Origin: Chrysomallon squamiferum
Taxonomy: Eukaryota > Mollusca > Gastropoda > Neomphalida > Peltospiridae
Direction: 5' to 3'
Assembly (NCBI GenBank): GCA_012295275.1
Contig: CM022667.1
Coordinates: 10,835,038 to 10,899,037 of the forward strand
DNA length: 64,000 bases
The notes below the pieces were generated by a model. That model saw only the letters and a program-made list of their open reading frames with translations, was not told where the DNA came from and did no database searches. Positions 12,001 to 24,299 of the stretch are shown here, piece by piece (position 1 is the stretch's first letter; each line of letters begins with the position of its first letter). The position numbers and the translations under genes are program-made.

Positions 12001-14530
12001 ATTAATAGAAACATTTCAATTTGGGAATTTGTGAAAGTATTTCTTTACAAAAAAAATAAATTCTGTTGCAGATTATTAACCAGTAACAGATGTTGATTTT
12101 ATGACATCACAACAGTTGATGCTTTATGGTTGATAAATTATTAATTGAAAAAAAAAGAAAAAAAACAATTAAAAAAAAACAAAAAAACAACCCTTTACAA
12201 TTAAATCAGAATAAATATTTTTGTTATAAAAAAAAATGTAAATTAGAAACAAATTATAGAAAACATCCAATATGAAAACCACCTTTCTTCATTTTCTTTT
12301 TCATACTTTTCATGCATTTTGGTTCTTCTTTTTAACTCCACCTTTTAATAATATAATCATTAAGAATAATTATTTTTTAGCCATTTTTTTAAAGCATTCA
12401 TTTGTCATTTTCCAAAGTAATTTTAGTTAAATAACATCATTATAAATTATACAAGCATTAATAATTAACCACATACTTAATATATAAAAACATAAATATA
12501 TGAAAATATTAAAAACAGTGATTTGATCCAGAATATTTCTGCTAATACATCAATCATCCATCCATCCATCCATCCAATCATTCATTCATTCATTCATTCA
12601 TTCATCCATCCATCTATTCATTTATTTTATTTCTTGATAAATATATTTATCTATTCATCTTTTGTTTTTATCCTCTATGCATCCATTGAATTTCCACATG
12701 ATCATCAGTTTGTACATATTTCTAAATGTTCACTGCTGTCTAAGTCAAAGTTCAAATTTGTTTCCTTTCCCTCATCTTTGCTCTTCTGTCCCTCCCTAAA
12801 AGTAAACCCATATATTTTCTCTCTTACAAAAAAAAAAAAAAAAGCATGGAAGTTCGTATTGCCCCCTCCCAAGCTATTAAAGTAAAAAAAAAGAACCCAC
12901 TAAAAATGAACAAACAAACAAAATAAAACAAAACAAGAAGACAGCAAGAAAACACTCTTAAAAACTCTTTCATTCTTTCCTAACAACTCTCTTTCTCTCT
13001 CTCTCTCTTTATATTTTTCCACTCACTTTTTCTATTTTAAACCTCCTCCTCCTCCTCCTTCTCCATCTCTCCTCCTTTTCTCCCTCTCCCTGTTTTATCC
13101 CCCATCCTCGCCCATTCTATCACCCCTCCCTCCCTTAACTCCCTCCTCCTACTCACTCTAGTTTCTTGTTCCAGCCCAGCCCTGCCTGCTAAGAATAAGC
13201 ATGGAAAATTGAAAGTAATATTTTGACACGTTTGATTTGTTGCAATATTCACGAGCTTGGCATCTCTGCCTTTCCCCAGCTGTTCAGTTTGTGTCTGTGT
13301 GTCTGCGTGTATATACACACGTGTGTGTGTGTGTGTGTTTTGAGCGTAAGTAAGCAAATGTTATGATAAATCAGAAAAGAAGTTCCCAGCTATTTGTAAA
13401 ATGTTTGACACTTCCTATAATTTTTGGCAGTGCTGTTCATTTGACACAGACAGAGCTTAGTGGGCCTGAAAACAGCAAGATATGAAAAATTGAAACAAAA
13501 ACCTAATAATTTATCACAGAAAAAAAAAGAAAAAAGAAAAAAGAAAAAAAATTATAGAAAAAAATATATTTTTCTGGGTGGTGCTCCTTTCAGGCTATTT
13601 TTGTCAGAACTATTATTATTATTATTATTATTTTTTGTTTTTTTTTTTCTTTTCCCTTTCTGCTGTATAAATATTTTGCTAAAAGAAGTTCCTGGCAAAG
13701 AAATTTGTTTAGATGATAGATAAAAAAAAAAAAAAAAAAAACAACATATTTAAATATATATATATATATAAAATAAACTGGAGGAATTTTAAAAATGGAA
13801 AAAAAAAAAAGAGGGTTGTTAAATAAAGAGTAAAGAAAAATGAAGGAATGTTAAATTTGTTAAAGATAAATCAAATTTAAAATGTTTGATAAATTTGAAA
13901 ATGACAATAAGAAAAAAGATAACTATTCAAAAGAAAATAATTTGTGATAATTTAGTGAGGGAAACAAATAAAATAATAATTATAAAAAAATGTATTTATC
14001 AGAATAAAATATCATTTAAATGACATATCTGTAATAATGTCTAATACATAAATAAATAAATAAATAATAATAATAGTTGTAATGATTGTGGTGGTAGTAG
14101 TTGGTATTTTGGTAGCAGTAGTAGTAGCAACACAATATAACTAAAAATGGAAAAACTTTGTGCAGAATTATAAATATTGAATTTAAATTATTATAATCAA
14201 TGCATACATTAATTCTCTCTCTCTTTTTTAGTGTAAAGTAAGCACACATTTAATAATTAAATTTAATTTCTTTTTTAATATCATGTTTTTATTGCCAAGT
14301 TAATACATACATTGATATTTATCATTCAAAAATCATTAAGACAATTAACTTTTGTTTTTGCTAAAAATAATAACTAAAATTTTCTTCCAATTTTCTGCAA
14401 ATGGATTTTCTTTGTACATTTATTACAATTATAAAAAATAATAATGTACTAATTAGGCTTATTTTGGGGAAAGTGCATAACTAACAAAACCTTAAAATAT
14501 TAATATTATCTGTCTCTTTCTTTGTACATA
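12001..14530. other. low-complexity intron
   Basis: It contains CATC/ATTC tetranucleotides at 12547-12622, poly-A at 12828-12843, CT/CCT-rich sequence at 12990-13150, TG at 13287-13340, (ATT)n at 13613-13632, poly-A at 13723-13741 and (TA)n at 13753-13770. Open frames here are repeat translations. Confidence 0.6.
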
Positions 14531-14535
14531 TACCT

Positions 14536-14564
14536 ATATATATGTGTGTGTGTATGTCTTTGTA

Positions 14565-14614
<50 letters not shown>

Positions 14615-14624
14615 TATATATATC
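14536..14624. repeat. compound TG / TA / CA microsatellite, self-complementary
   Basis: A TG-rich arm, a (TA)n centre and a CA arm follow each other, so the tract is self-complementary and can form a hairpin. Confidence 0.8.
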
Positions 14625-14888
14625 CTTATAATTATTCTGAGATCTAACAAAAGAAATGAACATTCAGATGTTAATTTCAACCCATCATGTAATAACTGAA
14701 ATATATCACACACACACACAGATGTAATTAACAAGCAAACACTGTCTAATACATTTCACCTGGCCTCCCCCCCCCCCCCCGTCCCTTCTCCTGATATTGA
14801 CCAGTGTCAATCTTGTTAACCCCCCCACCTCTCTGAAATTGATCTCGCTGATGCTGTTGGAGATGATACAAATCTGCCCCAGCTGGTT

Positions 14889-15009
14889 TTAACCCTTTTG
14901 CTGACAACTTCCCTTTGTCTTAGGGAGTTGGCTAATAGGCTGGGTATCCCAGGAGACACCCCTGACCCTGTTAGGGTTAAGTTATCACAGTTGGGTGCCA
15001 AAGGGTTAA
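14889..15009. mobile_element. candidate TTAA-flanked MITE (piggyBac-like ends)
   Basis: The segment starts TTAACCCTTTTGC (14889-14901) and ends GCCAAAGGGTTAA (14997-15009). The ends are inverted copies matching at 12 of 13 positions. TTAA target duplications with termini beginning CCC are characteristic of piggyBac-type elements. At 121 bp including both TTAAs there is no room for a transposase, so this would be a non-autonomous copy. The same AAAGGGTTAA word recurs near 53.2 kb. An alternative is chance pairing of a common AAAGGGTTAA word. Confidence 0.45.
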
Positions 15010-15501
15010 TCTTTTCAACTCCTGGGATCCTGATAAAAATCCGTTTTCGAGACAATTAATTGCTTTAACTTATGGTTACCGCGAAATGCTCAGTCGAAAT
15101 CAAAAGCTTTTGATTTTTTGATTTGATTTTTTTCCCAGTCATTTATTTTATCATAAGTTATTTTATATGTATTTTATTTTATTGTTATAAATTTTTGTTG
15201 TTGTTGTTGTTTTGAGTTTGTTTTAAAAAAGAAAATGATTTATTATTTTATAATAATGTTTTAGATTAATGATTGTATTAAATTAGTTATTCCAGTCTTT
15301 ATTTTGTGTAAATTTATTAAATGTATTTATATATTTTTTTTGTAAGGCAACAATTCTAATAAGTGTTTTTATATAGAATGGTTTTACTGATAAAAATGTT
15401 TAATTCTGTTCTTCTTTTTTTTTTTTTTTTTCTTTTTTATAAGAAAAATGAAACTAGAAAAAATATGAAAGAAAAGGTTTTTAATATTTGAAATCAGCAT
15501 T

Positions 15502-15532
<31 letters not shown>

Positions 15533-15812
15533 GTTTTCATACAAATATCTGTATTCTGGTTTTTATTTTTTTTTAATTAAACATCCATTAATTCAGTGGA
15601 CATTAAATTATTATTTTTTGTATACTTTTATAAGTATTTGTTTATCTACATTATTTTATTCATTAACTGAAACCATTTATTAATATTAAATGACAAATAC
15701 TTTAATTAAAAATTCTCTTTATAATTATTAAAATGTCTCAATAATATGTGTATTTATTTATTATTATATTTAATGAAACAGAATCCAGTTTCTAATATTT
15801 TATACTATTAGG
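15010..15812. other. AT-rich intron
   Basis: It includes (TTG)n near 15196, poly-T at 15414-15431 and (TTTC)n at 15501-15530. Nothing gene-like. Confidence 0.6.
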
Positions 15813-15819
15813 TTTCCAA

Positions 15820-16095
15820 ACAACAACCACAACCACCACCATCACTACTACTACTACTGCTGCTTCTACTACTACTACTATTACTGATACTTCTTTTACT
15901 ATTACTACTCTACTACTATTACCACTACTACTACTACCACTGCAACAACTACTGCTGCTATTATTATTACAACAACTACTGCTACAACAACTACTGCTAC
16001 TACAACTACAATCACTACTATTACAACAACTACTGCTACTACAACTACAATCACTACTATTACAACAACAACTACTACTACCACTATCAGCAATA
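15820..16095. repeat. (CTA/CAA)n trinucleotide tract
   Basis: About 270 bp is built of ACT, ACA and ATT triplets in imperfect register. It reads as poly-V/A/I on the minus strand and is not a gene. Confidence 0.85.
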
Positions 16096-16184
16096 ATAAC
16101 AGAACAAATTTTTAATATTTAGCAATAATGAATTTAATAACATCATCGTCAAAATATGAGAATTTTTTATTTATATCTATGACA

Positions 16185-16430
16185 AATTAATCTTTGATGG
16201 ATTACCTAATCCATGTGTAAATCCAGTTAACTCCTTTATCAGTGTCGATAGCAAGGGTGGATTATCAAATATGAGATGAAGTATTTGTTTATGAAATCAG
16301 CTTGTTGACAACTCAAACTTGACAAGTTAAAACTTTACCTGTTACCTGTTGTAAATTTTAATTCTTAAGACAGGTTGACACAGATTATAATGATAACGAT
16401 ATTACAGATTACACCTGGACCAGGTAAAAA
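16185..16430. promoter_or_regulatory. island with paired OTX/bicoid-type sites
   Basis: GGATTACCTAATCC at 16199-16212 is an inverted pair of GGATTA half-sites, the K50 homeodomain (OTX/Gsc/Pitx) core. Single GGATTA/AAATCC words lie nearby. A perfect ACCTGG-A-CCAGGT inverted repeat occupies 16413-16425. The stretch is unique sequence between two repeat tracts. The regulatory role is inferred. Confidence 0.35.
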
Positions 16431-16825
16431 ATATATATATATATATATATATATTGAACCTGGATTTACAGGTAAGGGACTCACACCACAGATTTTGAGA
16501 AGAGACTGTAGTGAAAGGATTATGTAAATTAATTATAATACCGAGAAGAAGATTTTTAGTGAAAAAAGATTAAGTGAATTTATTATCATGCAGAAAAGAT
16601 TTTGGATGAGGGATTTGATAATGAAAAGAAAATCCTGTCTTTGTTTAATGGATTAAAAGATAAAGGTTAAATCAGTGTCAGATTTTGTTCAGTGTCTGTG
16701 TCTGTGTCTCTGTGTGTGTTACTGTGTGTGTGTGTTGGGTGTGTGTGTTTGCGTGTGTTTGTGTGTGTATGAGTGTTTGTATAGGCATGTGTGTGTTTTA
16801 AATACATAAATAAATTCAGCTATTC

Positions 16826-17020
16826 TGCAGCTATTACTGCTGCTACCACAACTACTACCACTACTACATTTACTACAACTGTTATTATTACTAGTATTAA
16901 TATAACAACTATTATTATTGATACTACTACTATTACAACAACTGTTATTATTAGTAGTATTAATATAACAGCTATTATTATTACTAGTACTACTACTATT
17001 ACCTATTACAGCTACTAGTA
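16826..17020. repeat. (ACT/ATT)n trinucleotide tract
   Basis: An imperfect triplet repeat with an internal near-duplicate of about 58 bp (ATTATTACTAGTATTAATA versus a later ATTATTAGTAGTATTAATA). Open frames on both strands are repeat artefacts. Confidence 0.85.
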
Positions 17021-17480
17021 ATTCCAATAATTACCTGTAATTGCTAATTAAATCAAATGTGACAGGTGTTTTCCTATTATGCACACAAATTCCGTTTGTA
17101 CATTAAATTCTTTGAAATATATACAAATAGATATACACTAATGAATGCAAAACAAAGAATGATCAAAGTTCCTTAGATTTATTTATTTATTTGTTTGTTT
17201 TGCGCATCTGTCCATTCTGTTTGTCTGTGTCCAGCCAAACATGCTGACCACTGTCCAATGCAGTGAATCAATGAATATTTATTTATGTAATGGCTATTTC
17301 AGCTCATGTATTAATATTAATGAAAGAATAAATGAATATATTTTAATATTAACTGATATTAAGCAATTAATTAATATGCTAATATTAGACAGTTATTACA
17401 AATATTGGTTTGATGGGCCATTCATTATATAATTATTAATATTGATGAAACTAATGAATATTTATTAAAAATGTATATTA
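17021..17480. other. AT-rich intron with recurrent ATTAAT/AATATT words
   Basis: At 17270-17470 the words AATGAATATT and TTAATATTAA recur. No gene is supported. Confidence 0.5.
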
Positions 17481-17522
17481 CTTATTAATGGTTATAAGGT
17501 TACATGTATAATATATGCACTT

Positions 17523-17850
17523 ATTTAATATATATATATATATATATATGCATATGTAAATACACATACATGGACACACACAGACAGACACACACACAAA
17601 ACACATACCAACATGCAAACATATACACACATATATGCATATACAAGTACATACATACAAACATACATACATACATATACACACACTCAAACACATATAC
17701 ATACAAATACTCACATACATAGAAACACATTGATATCTACATGCATATACACAGAAACACACACACACACATATGTAGACTCTTACACACACATAAACAC
17801 ACACACAGACAGACAGACACACACACATACCACCAGTACATATTAGTATT
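17523..17850. repeat. compound (TA)n / (CATA)n / (CA)n tract
   Basis: Simple-sequence DNA. The overlapping open frames on both strands (poly-Tyr/Val/Cys or poly-His/Thr) are artefacts. Confidence 0.9.
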
Positions 17851-18159
17851 TATCAAATAAGTGTACACAAGATCATAGACACAAGCTGTGTGTAAAGTAA
17901 ATGATATTAGGTCAAACTGGGACATCTGTTGTGTCATTATTTGTGTGTGGCTTGACTGTTTCATTTCAAATGACACTGAGAAATGGTTCAGCTTCTCCGT
18001 TTTAAACAATTGTTACTAATAAAAGTGATGCAGATTTTAATAATGAAATAGTGACGTCTGCCTGCACTAATAAATTGCTGCGTATTTTGTTAGATAAAAC
18101 TTTTTAATGGCTCAATTTAATGAACAAATGGAAAGAAAAGTTTACATGTGTTTTTATTT

Positions 18160-18198
18160 ATCTATTTATTTATTTATTTATTTATTTACTATTATTAT

Positions 18199-18240
<42 letters not shown>

Positions 18241-18311
18241 TATTATCAATTTGTGTTTATATCTTAAGAGACAATTTTTTTTTTTAAAGTAATACATACT
18301 TTTCCATCCAA

Positions 18312-18353
<42 letters not shown>

Positions 18354-18355
18354 TG
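18160..18355. repeat. (TTTA)n, poly-T and (TA)n cluster
   Basis: It contains (TTTA)n at 18160-18187, poly-T at 18200-18236 and (AT)n at 18314-18350. Confidence 0.9.
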
Positions 18356-19080
18356 AAGGTCCATTATTGAAGGTTATACATGAAAATGTTACATGACTAT
18401 GTTGGATTATAAATGTGAACTACATGTTTCAATATCAGTTAGCCTTGACTTAAAAATAATCAAACTTTTATTATGTAATCCGATACGATTTCCAATTTTA
18501 TCAATCTTCTCTGTTGTAAATATGCATAGGGGCATGATCATTTATAGAAAATAAAAATAAAAACAAATAAAAAATAACTATTCTCATATACATAAGCCTA
18601 TAATTATATCTTTTTAATTTATGTATTTATTTATTTTTTAAAACATCATTTTAAAAATGATTTTGACACAAGCTATCAATTATATTACTTAAAATTAAAT
18701 AAATAAATAAATAAATAATAATATAAAAAAAAAAACAAACAAAACTTACAAAAAAAAATATTTGTTTGTTTCTTTTTACATTATTTATTTATTTGTGTCT
18801 TTCTTTCTTACTTATTTATTTATTTTGTTCTTATTTATTTATTTATTTATTTAATTGGCAGTAGTAGTAGCAGTAGTAGTGGTTGTAGTGGTAGTTGTGA
18901 TTGTACTTATGGTGGTAGTAGTACTAGTAAAATAGTAGTGTGGAGTAGTAGTAATAATAGTAGCAGTTTTAGTAGTAATAATTAATTTTTATCTATCCCA
19001 TCTCTCTCCCCATACCACTAATTAATTAATTAATTAATTAAAAACATATTTCTTTATTTCTCTCAATCCATTTATTAGTA
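18356..19080. other. low-complexity intron
   Basis: It contains AAAT/TTTA tetranucleotides at 18690-18720 and 18780-18855, an imperfect (TAG/TAA)n tract at 18858-18985 and (TTAA)n at 19018-19041. Confidence 0.65.
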
Positions 19081-19089
19081 AATAATTCT

Positions 19090-19470
19090 CAAACCTGGTG
19101 ATGATTATCATAATGGACTTAGCACCTGCCATAATCTGAAGATGTCATAACTCAAAACAATTAAAACACCTGTCATAAATTATAATACATTTAGTGATGT
19201 CACTGATAAATTATGCAAATGTCATAAATTATGATGATGTAACGTAATAAATTATGCAAATGTCATAAACCACTTGAACGCATGTGAAACCAGTTATAAA
19301 GGGTCGTCTCATTACAGCACTTATGCAGTGTATTAATTACGGGTTCCTCTAATCATGGGGTGAGATGGCCTTTGACCTGGCTAATTTGCATGTTAATGCA
19401 ATCTTCTCTTCAAAGGTTAACGGCCTTCCAATGGTACAATAAAAAAATGTTGTAAATCTTTTTCTATTTA
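19090..19470. promoter_or_regulatory. candidate enhancer: POU octamers plus nuclear receptor site
   Basis: Two perfect POU octamers ATGCAAAT at 19213-19220 and 19254-19261 sit in a 41-bp direct repeat (ATAAATTATGCAAATGTC). A third, ATTTGCAT, lies on the opposite strand at 19384-19391. Just before it TGGCCTTTGACCT (19366-19378) reads on the minus strand as AGGTCA-A-AGGCCA, a near-perfect DR1. The 19270-19450 part is unique and balanced in composition. Function is inferred from motif clustering. Confidence 0.45.
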
Positions 19471-20985
19471 GTTTCACAGAACATTTAGTTACTATTCAAA
19501 GTTCAATGAGATTTTAATAAAAGAATAAAAGAATGAATCAATCGGTCAAAATGAAATAACGTTTTTGTTTCTGTTTATATACAGATAAACAAGTGTATAT
19601 ATTTGTCTATCATTTACTGTCTGTCTGTCTGTATATCTATCTATCTATGTACCTATCTACCTACCTAGCTATCTGGGTACTTCTGTGCAATATGTACTGT
19701 CATATACACATAGACAAATATATACACCTATTTATTTATCTATGTTTTTTCCATCCACGCATCCATCTACTTTTCAGTCTACTTCCATCTACATCCATAC
19801 AAAATATACTGTCATGTGGCTTCATTAATCTTCCTTTTTAAAAATCAACACCCATTACGAGTAAACAAATAAACATTAATAACAATCAAAACAAACAGCT
19901 GATCAATATGTTTCTTTTATTTTATTTATGATGTTTGCTACTTCTGCTGTTGCTGCTGCTGCAGCAGTCACTACTGTCTGTTTGTGATGCTGCTGTTTTA
20001 TGAAATAAACATTTGAAACGAGTTATTTGAAAACTGATACTTTTGAAAAAGCTGGTGGCAAGTTTGATGTAGGGCTATATTAGCTTGTCAGTTCATAATG
20101 ATATAAATTTCATTCTATCCTCAGCAGTAAATAATTTAAAAAACTGAAGAAAAAAAAATTAAAAAAAAAATTAAATTACTTGGGAATTAATGTCTGTGTT
20201 GATTAATCTATTTCGTTGTGTGAAATGTACAATATGTTTATTGATATGTGTTTGTATATATATGTGTGTGTGTGTGTGTGTGTTTGTACATATGTATATT
20301 GTATTTTATTTATTTATTTATTTATTTACTTCTTTTTTTTTGTTTTTTGTTTTGTTCAGTATTCGTATACATATTGTTTATTATGGTTATTATTTATTTA
20401 TTTATGTATTTACATAGCTGATAAATTTATCATAAAATAACATGAAAGGGACACTTAGTGGATATATATATTATTTTTATTCTGCAAAAATGTTATAATA
20501 AGCTATATAGTTAAAAATGTCAAGAACATATCTTTTCTTTTTACTTTTGAAAATTGTACATAAAGATGTCAGTAACACTACATTATATACTTACCAATGT
20601 TATTGTCTTCTCTTAAAAAAGAAATCATCATCTAAGAAATCTATTTAATGTTATGTGCACACCTTTGATGCAGATGCAGTAACTGCAAAATGAAAGAGAA
20701 TGGTTACCATGGGATACAGTGGCCAGAAAAATGACCATTTATTTATTCTCCAAATTTACATTAACATGCTACTAACTGTTGCTGAAAATAGAATTTTTGT
20801 TTCTTTATCTAAGAAATGCTTTTTTTAATTTGGTGTCATAAAATATCTTTGATATATGTATTTAATAGTATTGGATGAAAGAACTTCCATCTAAAGATTT
20901 TCTTATTTGTTGTGTTTAAAAACACCTTTTGTATGTATTTATTATAACAGTATATATAATGGATATTTTGAGTAATAATGAACAC
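19471..20985. other. intron with short microsatellites
   Basis: It includes (TGTC)n and (CTAT)n at 19617-19676, a GCTGCTGCTGCAGCAG palindromic patch near 19949, (TG)n at 20262-20284 and (TTTA)n at 20306-20328. No gene is recognised. Confidence 0.55.
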
Positions 20986-20989
20986 ACAT

Positions 20990-21775
20990 TACAGTTTATT
21001 TCACAAAGTTTACATTAATATAATCAGTGAATATATAGTTTTATTATTGCTTTTATATTTTATTCTAGAAACTGACATTAACTGATTTTAAAATTTATGT
21101 TAATAAAATAATTTAATTTACACTAATTAAATGATAATTTACATTAATTTGTAACTGAAGTTTGCTATAACTAAAATGTCTCATTTACACTAATATGAAA
21201 TGAAAATCAGTATTAATTAAAAATATATATATATATAAATATTTAACTGAAATTTACATTAATTAAACATCTATATTTTACATTAATGGAAATGTACTTT
21301 AACAATTTTTTTTTTAAAAATTATATATTTCTTCAATTTATATTAATAAAAATTAATATATTAATGTTTTTATTCTACTTTAAGAAAAAATAAATTAGTT
21401 TGCCATAACTAATACTAATGTGTAAGCTGAAATTGACATTAAACTGTTTATTTCTTTATCTTACCATCAATTTATAAATCTCTTATTTTGCAGTGATATA
21501 TTAATATAAATTTGTTAGTTTTACTTCAGTATAAATTCACTGTATTTTGTTATTTACATTAATACATAAACTAAAATTTACATTAATATCAAAACTGAAA
21601 TTTACATTAATATCAAAAATTGAAATTTACATTTTTTATTGAAACTGAAACTTAAATTAATATTAAAAATTTACAAAATATTGTCCTGAAATTTACATTA
21701 ATATTAAAAACTGAAATTTGCATTAATATTAAAAACTGAAATTTACAAAATATTGTCCTGAAATATTTGCTGCTA
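20990..21775. repeat. degenerate array of TGAAATTTACATTAATA units
   Basis: The words TTTACATTAATA and ACTGAAATTTAC recur more than 15 times at about 22-25 bp spacing. Near the right end a 70-bp higher-order unit containing ATTTACAAAATATTGTCCTG is duplicated (near 21669 and 21739). The array is older and more diverged on the left. Confidence 0.7.
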
Positions 21776-21785
21776 TATTGTGGAT

Positions 21786-21786
21786 T

Positions 21787-21840
<54 letters not shown>

Positions 21841-21846
21841 TCTGTG
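21786..21846. repeat. (TG)n microsatellite
   Basis: About 27 uninterrupted TG units, then TCTCTGTGTG. Confidence 0.95.
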
Positions 21847-21849
21847 TGT

Positions 21850-22582
21850 GGTTTTTATGTCCTGTCTATTTCTATGGGTGCATGTGCAGCTGTGTTTATG
21901 TCAAAACTATCTGTTTCAGTTGTTCATTTAAAAAAGTATATATATATATATATTTGATGCGGTCGTTTGAGTAAACTGTATTTTGATTTATTGTTGAAGA
22001 GTGAAAGTGAGTTACAGAATCTTACACTTGTCATTTTCTAATGTACCAGTTCACGCAGTACAAATAGTTCATATATTGTCATGTTCATGAGAAGGTAAAT
22101 TTTTTTTTTTTTTTTTTTTCATACATCTTAAAGAAAAAAAGAAAATAATAACGATAATAAAATAATAATTAAAAAAATATGTATGAGATCTACGTTTGTT
22201 GTACGGAATAGCAACAATGATGGTTATGACGTAAGATAATATTAATTTTTGATTTAAAGAAATCTTAGTCAAAAGTTTCATTATTAACAACTAAGATGAT
22301 GATAATGATAAAAATAATAATTATAGTGATAATGATAATAATAATTATTATGATAATGATTGTGATAATAATGTAGTTGTAGTAGTTGTTGTTGCAGTAG
22401 TAGTAGTAAAGGTAGAAACAATACTAGCTATAGTTATGATAGTTCTAACAGTAGTAGCAATAACAACAACAATATACAAAATAATATAAACAAAAACAAT
22501 GAAGCAAAAAAAATTACTAAAATTTTTATTATTTTATTCTGTTTGAATATTTTTTTTCTTTTTAGTCTATTTTTAACAAAAG

Positions 22583-22616
<34 letters not shown>

Positions 22617-22640
22617 CCTCTGCCTCCCACCAAAGCAATT
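21850..22640. other. AT-rich intron
   Basis: It contains (TA)n at 21938-21952, poly-T at 22099-22119, ATA/GTA triplets at 22290-22470, and poly-T at 22586-22616. Nothing gene-like. Confidence 0.6.
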
Positions 22641-23012
22641 CTGCCTCAGGGGACCTGTTGATGTAATTACATCATTAATTTATCACTCAACTATATCCAG
22701 GATTAAAGAAATATTTAAAAATAAAGAAATCAAGCTTCTTTTCATTTTGATTTTTTTCATCTGTGAACCAAAAACCATGAAGGGAAATAAAAAAAAAAAA
22801 AAAAAAAAAATTCCTTTAACAATTGTCCAATAATGTCTTAAACCATCAAACATTACTAACAAGAATGTTACATAATATTACACAGCTTTTGTGCAGATCC
22901 TTTTTAACACAGGTGGAACAATAGGCAGGTTACAGGTAACTTTTTAGCTTACCTGTAATTTGGTTATGAAATGTTGTTTTCATTGCATCAATTTCAATTA
23001 CATCATATTCTG
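22625..23012. promoter_or_regulatory. duplicated CTGCCTCAGGG / AATTACATCA motif pair
   Basis: ATTCTGCCTCAGGGG followed by the perfect 16-bp palindrome TGATGTAATTACATCA (22659-22674) is seen first. CAATTACATCATATTCTGCCTCAGGG words recur near 22993-23018 in opposite order. TAATTA in the palindrome is a homeodomain core. Both copies adjoin poly-T tracts. A regulatory or repeat origin is equally possible. Confidence 0.3.
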
Positions 23013-23019
23013 CCTCAGG

Positions 23020-24270
23020 GTTTTTTTTTTTTTTTTTTTTTAAATCCATTTCACAACAAAGGAAAAAAAAAAAAGAAAGTTAAAAAAGAAATATAAAGAG
23101 AAATGAAAACAAAAGAAATTGAAATAAAAGGTAGAAAAAAAAAATGAAGAAAAGATTAATTGTCAATTACATTTCTATGTATATATACCTGCTTTTGTTT
23201 ACACCTATATATATATCAAAGTTTTGCCTTGTAATTAGGATTAACTTTGTGTGTAAGTATATGTGTGTGTGTATCATTTGAAGTGGGGTTCAGTTTCAGG
23301 TTACATCACTTGGTTGGTTCAGTGTGGCTTTTTTTCTTCTTCTTTTGTGTCCCTGGTGAACAACTGATTGTTTATTTCAAGTAGATTGCTATCTGGAGGT
23401 GTTTGCTTGAACAAATTACTGCCCAGATTAAAGAGGCGACTGGATAAAGGTTGAAGAGTTTTAAAAATTGTAAGAAAACTGAAACTTGAACGAAAAGATA
23501 AAATGTTGCAGTGGATAGACAGATGGTTATGTATCTAGCTATCTTTTATTAAATTATCATCTATGTATACTTAAATATATGACAAACAAACAAACAAAAC
23601 CTAAATAAATAAAAATAAACCAAATAATGCACAAAAAAACCAACATAAAAAAAAAAAAATAAATAAAAAAATAAATAAATAAACAATTCACATCATATAT
23701 TTAATAAAACACATGATATATATCTTCTTCTTCTAAAATAAAAAAAATGGCAACATTCTCAAAAAAATCCACTTATTAGAAATTTAAATTTTTCTTGAAT
23801 GATTTAAGTTACTTTTGTTAAAAGTGAAAAACCTTTAGAAAAAAATACCATTATTAAACTAGTTACACTGAAAATATGGAAATTTGTTTTATAATAATAA
23901 TAATAATAATGATAAAACTTGGAACAATTTTTTTTCTCATTTGAACATAAATTACATGAAACAGTATCCTGAAAGCTATGTGTAATATTATACAAGAAAT
24001 TTAATTTACCTCTTACTAGCATACATGAATTTTATTTGAATTGTTAGTTTAGGAGAAAGAAAGAGAGAGAGAGAGAGAGAAAAAAAAAGATATTCTGGCT
24101 TATATGAATATTAAATTAATTCTGAAGAGTTCTATAATTTATTGGTAATACGTTAGTTTTGATTTATTATTGTGCATTGGATAGAATAAGTTTTTTTCTG
24201 TGTTTTTTGCTTCTTTATTTTTTACTTTGGGGTGGATCCATGTTTTGAAAAATGTCTGGGTTAGTGTGGG
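23020..24270. other. AT-rich intron
   Basis: It contains a poly-T tract near 23020, A-rich stretches at 23060-23150 and 23580-23700, and (GA)n at 24059-24081. A short balanced stretch lies at 23290-23460. No gene is supported. Confidence 0.55.
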
Positions 24271-24275
24271 TGAGA

Positions 24276-24290
24276 GGGTGGGAGGGTGGG
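24276..24290 (+). other. G-quadruplex motif
   Basis: GGGTGGGAGGGTGGG has four G3 runs joined by single-base loops, the tightest canonical quadruplex arrangement. It lies on the coding strand, so it would also be present in the pre-mRNA. Confidence 0.7.
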
Positions 24291-24299
24291 AATATAAAG

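Noticed and set aside
12523-12885. 120-codon frame rich in Ile-His-Pro-Ser
   Set aside because: It is a translation of CATC/ATTC tetranucleotide repeats and poly-A.
14816-15055. 79-codon minus-strand frame
   Set aside because: It overlaps the TTAA-flanked inverted-repeat element and has no recognisable domain; the inverted ends explain the sequence better.
15905-16093. Poly-valine minus-strand frame
   Set aside because: Triplet repeat artefact.
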